Of a DNA stretch of 11,004 bases, positions 5,818 to 11,004 are shown piece after piece. Location of the stretch: positions 1 through 11,004 of the forward strand of contig CAKTOJ010000054.1 of the NCBI GenBank assembly GCA_934589665.1, written 5' to 3'. This DNA is from an uncultured Oscillospiraceae bacterium. Its GTDB lineage: Bacteria; Bacillota; Clostridia; Oscillospirales; Oscillospiraceae. Below the pieces are notes generated by a model. That model ran no database searches, was not told the origin of the DNA, and saw only the letters and a list, made by a program, of their open reading frames with translations. Every line of letters begins with the position of its first letter. Within the stretch, counting starts at the first letter, position 1. Both the position numbers and the translations under genes were made by a program.

Positions 5818-7511
5818 AGCGCTGGATCGAGCGGTCGTTCCGCAGCCGCATTTTCCTCACCGTCCTGCTGGCCGCGCTTGTGCCGCTGCTGCTGTGCGAC
5901 CTGCTGATGACGCGGGTGATGATTGTGCGCAGCGAGCGGCTTCAGGCCGCGGAGGCGCGGGAGGAGATGAGCGTGCTGACTGCGCGGCTCGACGAGCTGC
6001 TCTCCGGCTGCACGGATGCGGCGGAGGCGCTGGCCGGAAGCACGGCCACGCGCAGCGCGCTGCGCCGCGGGGGAGAGGATTCCCGTACGCTCTACCAGAT
6101 CCTCTCGCGGGATACGGTCGCGGTGCGCGAGTATGCAGATTTTGATATCTGTGATGCCGAGGGCAGATGCCTTTATACGACGTCGGCCATCCTGCCGGCG
6201 GACCGGAATACCGGCTGGGGTGCGCTGTATGCCGCGCGGCATACGCGCGGTGCGGCCCTGCGGACGGAGGATGACGGCCTTGCCGGCGCGTGCGCGGTGA
6301 CGACGCATGAGGGCGGCGTGCTGGGCTACGTGGTCTTTCGCGTGACGGATGAATATTTCAGCGCGTTTTTCGCGCCGCTCCTGCGCGGGGCGGACGATCT
6401 GCTGCTCGTCGACCGGACGTGGCGGATGATTTACTCCACGCAGCCTACGCGCGGCGAGGCTACGCGTGAGGCTCTGCGCGGGCAGCTGCTCTCCGGCGCG
6501 GCGCTGACCGGCCGGGAAGAGGACTGCGGCTACTATGTCTGCCGCAGCGGCAGCGCGGACATATCGCTGATTTTGCAGCAGCCGCACACCTTTACGGCAC
6601 AGGCCGTCCGCTCGATCTACTTTGTTGCGGCGGTGATGGGGATTTTGTGCCTGCTGCTGTGCCTTGTGTGCGCGTGGCGGCTGAGCCGCCGGCTGTTCGA
6701 GCCAGTCGACGAGCTTGACAGCGCCATGCGCCGGGTGGAGAACGGCGATTACAGCGTGCGCATCCACAGCACGCGGCAGGACGAGATGGGGCGCCTTGCG
6801 GCAAGCTTTGACCGCATGACAGATGAATATCAGGATAATCTCACGCGCAGCGTGCAGCGCGAGCGCGAGCTCAACGAGACAAGGCTGCGGATGTTCCAGT
6901 CGCAGCTCAACCCGCACTTCCTCTACAATACGCTCGACTGCATGAAATGGCTTGGCGTGGCCAGCCATGCGCCGCAGGTGGCGGCGCTCGCCACCGACCT
7001 TGCCGCGTTGCTGCGCGCGGGGATTTCCGGCAGCGAGTACATCACGCTGGAGGATGAGCTGGAGCTGGTGCGGCAGTATCTGAACATTCAGGAGATCCGG
7101 TTCGAGGACCGGTTCGTGTGCGAGATCGACGTGGACGAGCGGGTCCAGCACTGCATCGTGCCAAAAATGGTGCTCCAGCCGCTGGTGGAAAATGCCATCA
7201 TCCACGGCGTAGCCGATCTGGAGGAGGGCTACATCAAGCTATGGGCGGAGGAGGACGCGGAGGGATACCTGCTCATATGCGTCAGCGACAACGGCAGGGG
7301 GATCCCGGCGGATGTCCTCGAACGCCTGAACCGCCATGAGGCGATCCCCGGCGGACATCTGGGACTGACAAATGTTGACCGCATCGTGCGCCTGAGCTAT
7401 GGCGCGGCGTGCGGCGTGTACGCCGAAACACCGCCGGGCGGCGGCAGCTGCGTGAAGCTGCGCCTTCCGATGCAGAAAGGAGAGAAGCATGCTCAAGGTA
7501 CTGATTGTTGA
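5814..7511 (+). CDS. YesM/LytS-type sensor histidine kinase
   Basis: 565 residues from the GTG at 5814. GGGGAGG (5800-5806) is 7 nt upstream, and the start shares a GTGA overlap with the preceding stop. An upstream ATG at 5748 would only add a tail without the family pattern. Layout: basic start, membrane segment about 14-30, extracytoplasmic region about 40-262 (single-Cache-like in size), second membrane segment about 267-287, HAMP about 288-342 (FEPVDELDSAMRRVENGDYSVRI region), His_kinase core with QLNPHFLYNTLD (H368 likely phospho-acceptor), N-box LQPLVENAIIHG (N460), DNGRGIP (492-498) and GGHLGL (513-518). It should read out the upstream binding protein and phosphorylate the regulator downstream. 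Staphylococcal HptS belongs to this general kinase class. Confidence 0.93.
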   Translation: MKRWIERSFRSRIFLTVLLAALVPLLLCDLLMTRVMIVRSERLQAAEAREEMSVLTARLDELLSGCTDAAEALAGSTATRSALRRGGEDSRTLYQILSRDTVAVREYADFDICDAEGRCLYTTSAILPADRNTGWGALYAARHTRGAALRTEDDGLAGACAVTTHEGGVLGYVVFRVTDEYFSAFFAPLLRGADDLLLVDRTWRMIYSTQPTRGEATREALRGQLLSGAALTGREEDCGYYVCRSGSADISLILQQPHTFTAQAVRSIYFVAAVMGILCLLLCLVCAWRLSRRLFEPVDELDSAMRRVENGDYSVRIHSTRQDEMGRLAASFDRMTDEYQDNLTRSVQRERELNETRLRMFQSQLNPHFLYNTLDCMKWLGVASHAPQVAALATDLAALLRAGISGSEYITLEDELELVRQYLNIQEIRFEDRFVCEIDVDERVQHCIVPKMVLQPLVENAIIHGVADLEEGYIKLWAEEDAEGYLLICVSDNGRGIPADVLERLNRHEAIPGGHLGLTNVDRIVRLSYGAACGVYAETPPGGGSCVKLRLPMQKGEKHAQGTDC

Positions 7512-8238
7512 TGATGAAGCCGTCGTGCGCCGCGGCATCGTACTCGGCGTGGACTGGGGCGCGCTCGGCTGCGCCGTGGTCGGCGAGGCGGCCAACGGCG
7601 AGGAGGGGCTTGCTGCGGCCGAACGCTACAGCCCGAATCTTATCATTACCGACGTTCGTATGCCCCGCATGGATGGGATCGAGATGATGAAGGAGCTGCG
7701 CGAGCGCGGAAGCAAGGCGCATGTGATTGTCCTGACGGCCTACGATGAGTTCGACTACGCCCGCTCGGCACTGCGCTACGGAGCGTCTGACTATCTTTTA
7801 AAGCCCTTTCGGGATCAGGAGCTGATTGCGGCTATCGAGCGCGTGCGCGCGCTCGATGAGGCGCGGTCGGTGCGCACGGCGGCTGACGACCTGCTTGACC
7901 TGCCGCGCGGAGACAAAAGCAAATATGTGCTCCAGACGCTTGAGTACATTGCCGGGCATTATGCCGACGCGGACATCAATATCACGACCATTGCCCGATC
8001 CATCGGCATCAGCGAGGGACACCTGAGCCATGTGTTCAAAAAGGAGACCAGCTATACCGCTCTCGGCTATCTCACGCAGTACCGCATCCACATGGCGCGC
8101 AAGCTGCTCTCCGATTGCCGCTATAAGGTCTATGAGGTCGCGGGCATGGTCGGCTACCGCGACGTGGCCTATTTCGGCGCGACATTTAAGAAGCTCACGG
8201 GGCTCTCACCCTCGGAATACCAGAATCGATGCATGTGA
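7489..8238 (+). CDS. AraC-type response regulator (YesN/HptR-like)
   Basis: 249 residues, short for YesN (often 350-550) but the same size class as HptR (about 250). Residues 1-120 are a receiver: D8-D9, phospho-acceptor D55 in IITDVRMPRMDG, T83 and K105 in YLLKPF. A short linker leads to a double helix-turn-helix AraC/XylS domain, about 145-247, with INITTIARSIGISEGHLSHVFK and the second recognition helix near YRDVAYFGATFKK, ending GLSPSEYQ. The ATG follows AAAGGAGAG. The first 23 nt overlap the kinase gene in another frame, so translation is coupled. The likely target is the importer promoter in the 175-bp gap right after it. No terminator is evident after the stop, so some readthrough into the importer is possible. 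Confidence 0.93.
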   Translation: MLKVLIVDDEAVVRRGIVLGVDWGALGCAVVGEAANGEEGLAAAERYSPNLIITDVRMPRMDGIEMMKELRERGSKAHVIVLTAYDEFDYARSALRYGASDYLLKPFRDQELIAAIERVRALDEARSVRTAADDLLDLPRGDKSKYVLQTLEYIAGHYADADINITTIARSIGISEGHLSHVFKKETSYTALGYLTQYRIHMARKLLSDCRYKVYEVAGMVGYRDVAYFGATFKKLTGLSPSEYQNRCM

Positions 8239-8277
8239 ACGAAATAGACAAAGACTGAATTATAAATGTGGATATTA

Positions 8278-8294
8278 TGTAGAGACTTTCTACA
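8278..8294. repeat. Short palindrome in importer upstream region
   Basis: TGTAGA (8278-8283), 5 nt, TCTACA (8289-8294): a perfect 6-bp inverted repeat about 65-80 bp upstream of the candidate -10. Possible operator; it overlaps the second AGACT motif. Confidence 0.4.
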
Positions 8295-8331
8295 GCGCTT
8301 CGCAGGATTTTCTGGATAATCGCAGACTTGT

Positions 8332-8348
8332 CTTGTTCCGAACACAAG
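8332..8348. promoter_or_regulatory. Dyad at the -35 region of the importer promoter
   Basis: CTTGTTCCGAACACAAG contains TGTTC/GAACA inverted about one central base, with outer CTTG/CAAG arms. It lies where a -35 hexamer should be, just upstream of the extended -10. Candidate repressor or activator site; function not known. Confidence 0.4.
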
Positions 8349-8356
8349 GGGCAGAC

Positions 8357-8365
8357 TGGTATAAT
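8357..8365 (+). promoter_or_regulatory. Extended -10 promoter of the ABC importer operon
   Basis: TGGTATAAT: a perfect TATAAT (8360-8365) with the TGn extension, about 50 bp upstream of the ATG at 8414. At 17 bp spacing the -35 position reads TCCGAA, a poor match, so the promoter probably needs either the extension or an activator such as the adjacent AraC-type regulator. Confidence 0.65.
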
Positions 8366-8413
8366 AACAATGCGGACGCTTTTGCGCCGCAACTTTAGAA
8401 AAGGAGAACTACG

Positions 8414-9673
8414 ATGAAAAGAAAACTCTTTGCGCTCCTGCTGGCTGCCGCCATGGTTCTGAGCCTGGCTGCCTGCGGTCAGAAGGACACTCCCGAGACG
8501 CCTGATGCACCCGACGGTCAGGAAGAGACCAAGGATTACTCTGGCTACACCATCCGCATTTACTCCAACTCCAACTCCACCGAGCGTACCACCTGGCTCA
8601 TTCAGGAGGCCAAGGACGCCGGCTTCACCATCTCGATCGACGATAATTCCGTCATCTCCGGTGATACCGCTGCCATCCAGGCTGCCAATGAGAATAAGGA
8701 CGGCGACATTCTCTTCGGCCTCAACGAGACCCGCTGGAGCCAGGTTGTCGACGGCGTGTACGAAAACCTCAAGCTGGTCGACTGGACCCCGTCCTGGGCA
8801 GCCGAGGTTGGCGAGTATGCCTATCCCGGCGCGGCCTACGGCCTCGTCATCCAGAACGTGCTGATGCTCTACCGCAACGATGAGTTGGGCACCAACGGCG
8901 AAAAGCTCCACTTCCAGCACTGGGCCGACATCGTTGACTGCGGCTACAGCTGGTACCGCCAGAACAAGGTCGGCGGCACCACCAACGCCAACATCAACTC
9001 TGCCATGCTCTATGCCTTTGTTGATCCCTCCTCTCCCGCCGGCGGCATCTCCACCGACGGCTGGAAGACCCTGTGGAAGTACTGCGCCGACGGCAAGTAC
9101 TCCTCCGACGACACCTATAAGTACGGCTTCGATCCCCTGAACAAGGGCGATGTTGCGGTTTCCACCTTCTACTCCTCCTCCCTCTACGGCAAGATCGACG
9201 CCGCGGCGGAGGGCTCCGAGCATCCTCTGATCGGCGCGCTTGAGCCGGAAAACTGGGATCTCGTTGAGATCGACGACGGCACCTACTACATCGCCGAGTA
9301 CATCGGCATCCTCGATAAGGCCGGCCGCAGCGAGGAAGAGACCGAGGCCGTCAAGGCCTTTGCCGAGTGGTTCGGCTCTGCTGAGACGCAGGCTGCCTGG
9401 GGCGAGGAGTTCGACTCCTATCCCTGCAACACTGCAGCTGCCGACATCCTCTATCCCGACGGCATTCCCGCCATTTACACCCTCAAGAACTTCGCTCTGA
9501 CGACCGTTGAGGGCACCGATATGACCTATGCCGCGTATGTTGCCGCACACTCGAGCGAGTGGACCAACATCATGACCAACCTCGGCTTCTACTGGGCCGA
9601 CGCTTCCGCCGCCGTGGCCGAGCCCGACTGGGCGAACCTTGACTGGGCGACGCTGACGCAGGCTGCCGCGTAA
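8414..9673 (+). CDS. ABC importer substrate-binding lipoprotein
   Basis: 419 residues. Signal peptide 1-20 with basic start (MKRK), hydrophobic core and lipobox LAAC, C21 lipidated. Then an acidic/Pro spacer (about 22-40), typical of Gram-positive surface lipoproteins. The mature domain starts YTIRIYSNSNSTERTTWLIQEAKDAG and carries a binding-protein pattern (GDILFGLNETRW, YGLVIQNVLMLYRNDELG, HWADIVD). This suits the extracellular solute-binding proteins paired with Fe(III)/sugar-phosphate type ATPases. It is longer than, and not obviously a duplicate of, the lipoprotein at 4819. Start supported by AAAAGGAG 8 nt upstream. Codons are markedly C-ending (GCC, ACC, TCC, AAC, CTC), unlike the GCG/CTG/CGC-rich kinase and regulator, suggesting selection for high expression. 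Ligand unknown; hexose phosphate, polyamine or iron are possible. Confidence 0.88.
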   Translation: MKRKLFALLLAAAMVLSLAACGQKDTPETPDAPDGQEETKDYSGYTIRIYSNSNSTERTTWLIQEAKDAGFTISIDDNSVISGDTAAIQAANENKDGDILFGLNETRWSQVVDGVYENLKLVDWTPSWAAEVGEYAYPGAAYGLVIQNVLMLYRNDELGTNGEKLHFQHWADIVDCGYSWYRQNKVGGTTNANINSAMLYAFVDPSSPAGGISTDGWKTLWKYCADGKYSSDDTYKYGFDPLNKGDVAVSTFYSSSLYGKIDAAAEGSEHPLIGALEPENWDLVEIDDGTYYIAEYIGILDKAGRSEEETEAVKAFAEWFGSAETQAAWGEEFDSYPCNTAAADILYPDGIPAIYTLKNFALTTVEGTDMTYAAYVAAHSSEWTNIMTNLGFYWADASAAVAEPDWANLDWATLTQAAA

Positions 9674-9691
9674 GCGGCGAGCGCTTTGTGC

Positions 9692-9712
9692 TCCGCCAAA
9701 AGGCTCGGCGGA
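9692..9712 (+). other. Small hairpin after the binding-protein stop
   Basis: TCCGCC (9692-9697) can pair with GGCGGA (9707-9712) around a 9-nt loop. No T-run follows. It may add to 3'-end protection of the binding-protein message together with the strong hairpin that follows. Confidence 0.35.
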
Positions 9713-9729
9713 CATAAGCTGTGTTGTGT

Positions 9730-9770
9730 ATCAGGCGAGCCGGAAGAGACTCCCGGCTCGCCTGATTTTT
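9730..9770 (+). terminator. Intra-operon terminator/attenuator between binding protein and ATPase
   Basis: ATCAGGCGAGCCGG (9730-9743) pairs perfectly with CCGGCTCGCCTGAT (9753-9766), a 14-bp GC-rich stem with a 9-nt loop, followed by a T5 run (9766-9770). This is a canonical rho-independent structure. With only 39 nt to the ATPase start and no clear promoter after it, partial readthrough would give much more binding protein than ATPase and permease, the usual stoichiometry of ABC importers. Confidence 0.85.
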
Positions 9771-9809
9771 ATACCCGCGCTTTATTCCAATAAAAAGAGG
9801 AGAAACACT

Positions 9810-10841
9810 ATGATCCGGCTCAATGATATCGTTGTCAGGTTCGGCGATTTTACCGCCCTGCATGGCATCAACGTCCATGTAAAAGAAGGAGAATTCTTCA
9901 CCTTTCTCGGCCCCTCGGGCTGCGGAAAAACGACAACGCTGCGTACCATCACGGGCTTTATCGAGCCGGTTCAGGGCTCTGTCGTGGTCAAGGACCGCGA
10001 TATCACGCATGTTCCCATTGAGGACCGCAACATCGGCATCGTCTTTCAGAGCTACGCGCTCTTCCCGACGATGACCGTCTATGACAACATCGCCTTTGGT
10101 CTCAAGGTCAAGAAGACGAAGAAGGACGAGATCGACCGCAGGGTGCGCGAGATCGCGCGCAAGGTCGACCTTTCCGACGAGCAGCTTAAAAAGGCTGTCT
10201 CCCAGCTCTCCGGCGGCCAGCAGCAGCGCGTGGCCATTGCCCGCGCCCTTGTTACAGGTCCGGCTATCATCTGCATGGATGAGCCGCTCTCCAACCTCGA
10301 CGCCAAGCTGCGCGTGCAGCTGCGCAACGAGCTGAAAAAGATGCAGAAGGATTTTGGCATCACCACCATCTACGTTACCCACGATCAGGAGGAGGCGCTC
10401 ACGCTCTCCGACCGCATCGCGGTGTTCAACAAGGGCTGTATCGAGCAGATCGGTACGCCCAACGAGGTCTATAACCACTCGCAAACGGAATTTGTCTGCA
10501 ATTTCATCGGTGATATCAACCGCTTGAATGACGATACAGTCTCCGCCGTCCGCGCCGCCGGTGCGGATGTGGACGCGGACAAGCACAACTACATCCGCCT
10601 TGAGCGTCTGCATGTCAACGTCGCGCCCCGCAGCGGCGAGATCGCGCTCGACGGCGTGGTGGAAAGCTGCGAATACTACGGGCTTTACATCAAGTATTAC
10701 ATCCACGTCGGCACGCAGAGCCTCAAGGTCATTGAGAAAAACGACGGCGTGAACATTTACGAGCCGGGACAGAATGTCAAGGTCATTCTCAACCCGCGCG
10801 ACATCATGGCCTACGCGCCCTCCGCGGAGGAGGTGGGCTGA
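9810..10841 (+). CDS. ABC importer ATPase, Fe(III)/spermidine/sugar-phosphate type
   Basis: 343 residues from the ATG at 9810; AGAGGAGA is 6 nt upstream. The frame is open to 9726, but that would start before the terminator hairpin. Order of motifs: Walker A GPSGCGKT (34-41), Q-loop Q80, signature LSGGQ (133-137), Walker B IICMDE with D157/E158, D-loop SNLD (161-164), switch H191. Residues about 235-335 form a TOBE-like regulatory domain, so this is the PotA/FbpC/AfuC/MalK class that powers import. It acts as a cytoplasmic dimer with the permease that overlaps its stop by one base, using substrate from the lipoprotein upstream. The ATPase class does not fix the substrate. Confidence 0.95.
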   Translation: MIRLNDIVVRFGDFTALHGINVHVKEGEFFTFLGPSGCGKTTTLRTITGFIEPVQGSVVVKDRDITHVPIEDRNIGIVFQSYALFPTMTVYDNIAFGLKVKKTKKDEIDRRVREIARKVDLSDEQLKKAVSQLSGGQQQRVAIARALVTGPAIICMDEPLSNLDAKLRVQLRNELKKMQKDFGITTIYVTHDQEEALTLSDRIAVFNKGCIEQIGTPNEVYNHSQTEFVCNFIGDINRLNDDTVSAVRAAGADVDADKHNYIRLERLHVNVAPRSGEIALDGVVESCEYYGLYIKYYIHVGTQSLKVIEKNDGVNIYEPGQNVKVILNPRDIMAYAPSAEEVG

Positions 10842-11004
10842 TGGGCGGCTCTTTGACGAAACCCCGTTTTGACGCGGCCTTTATCGTGCGCATGATCGGC
10901 ATTGTGGCCTTCGCGTATTTCTTCTTCGGCTTCATGCTCATGCCGTGCCTGAACACGCTCACGAGCATTTTCAACACCACCAACGCCGCCGGAGAGCGTG
11001 ATCC
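10841..11004 (+). CDS. ABC importer permease, N-terminal fragment
   Basis: The ATG at 10841 shares one base with the ATPase stop (TGATG), after GGAGGAGG at 10825-10832. The frame is open for 54 codons to the right edge. It encodes a short basic cytoplasmic start (SLTKPRFD) and one clear membrane segment (about 18-38, IGIVAFAYFFFGFMLMPCL), then a likely extracytoplasmic loop. This fits the first helix of a permease of the BPD_transp_1 family; single fused versus paired permeases cannot be told. Identified mainly by position and hydrophobicity. Confidence 0.8.
   Translation, partial: MGGSLTKPRFDAAFIVRMIGIVAFAYFFFGFMLMPCLNTLTSIFNTTNAAGERD

Larger units (their letters stand above)
8252..8357 (+). 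promoter_or_regulatory. Four same-orientation AGACT motifs upstream of the importer
   Basis: AGACT occurs at 8252, 8283, 8324 and 8353 on the plus strand, with starts spaced 31, 41 and 29 bp, close to whole helix turns. The last two extend to GCAGACTTG and GCAGACTGG. Response regulators of the AraC type commonly bind directly repeated half-sites, so these are candidate operators for the adjacent regulator. Short motif; moderate to low certainty. Confidence 0.35.

Noticed and set aside
5736..7205. 489-residue minus-strand open frame
   Set aside because: Antisense to the kinase, Arg/His/Ala-rich composition typical of a GC-rich shadow frame, no ribosome site or motif.
8266..8319. 17-codon open frame in the importer leader region
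   Set aside because: No Shine-Dalgarno site, and it lies upstream of the likely transcription start, so it is not a leader peptide.
4819..9673. Iron(III) uptake as the function of the two binding proteins
   Set aside because: It rests only on the historical family name. The kinase/AraC partners and neighbouring phosphoglucomutase fit sugar phosphate better. Not excluded, so kept as an alternative.
8195..9715. 506-residue minus-strand open frame
   Set aside because: Antisense to the binding protein, Gly/Val/Ala-rich with no recognisable domain. It is a by-product of C-ending codons in the real gene.
9726..9809. Earlier ATG for the ABC ATPase
   Set aside because: It would encode the terminator hairpin. 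The ATG at 9810 has a proper ribosome site and starts at the family N-terminus.

Overview
The window is about 60% GC by eye. It has strong AGGAGG-type ribosome sites, sigma-A-like promoters, Gram-positive style lipoproteins and several two-component genes. This fits a high-GC anaerobic Firmicute, most plausibly a gut clostridium of the Oscillospiraceae/Ruminococcaceae type. The genus is not decidable from the sequence. There is no rRNA, tRNA, CRISPR array, transposase or phage gene, and no gene-free stretch over 300 bases.

Left block (1-2878). On the minus strand lie a bactofilin (N-terminal part only; it runs off the left edge) and, upstream of it in the same direction, a small LemA-like membrane protein. 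Divergent from them on the plus strand is a two-component pair: a LytTR response regulator followed 4 nt later by a multi-pass GHKL (AgrC/VirS-like) sensor kinase. The 209-bp divergent gap holds two 9-bp repeats 13 bp apart with the layout of a LytTR binding site, plus candidate promoters facing both ways. Two hairpins follow the kinase; the second looks like a terminator shared with the converging gene.

Middle (3013-4686, minus). A complete PgcA-type phosphoglucomutase, which interconverts glucose-6-phosphate and glucose-1-phosphate. Its promoter is back to back with that of the next operon.

Right block (4819-11004, plus). A lipoprotein of the AfuA/Fe(III)-type substrate-binding family, a YesM/LytS-type sensor kinase and a short AraC-type response regulator overlap one another (4 nt and 23 nt) and form a three-component sensor. 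After a 175-bp regulatory gap comes an ABC importer: a second, unrelated-looking substrate-binding lipoprotein, a hairpin followed by U's, a CUT2/Fe(III)-type ATPase, and the start of a permease cut by the right edge.

Working model (inference). The sensor has the same composition, and proteins of similar size, as staphylococcal HptA-HptS-HptR, which senses glucose-6-phosphate. The importer belongs to the same broad class as Actinobacillus AfuABC, which imports hexose phosphates despite its older 'iron' annotation. With a phosphoglucomutase divergently adjacent, the 3013-11004 region may be a sugar-phosphate sensing, uptake and entry module. The ligand itself cannot be read from the sequence.
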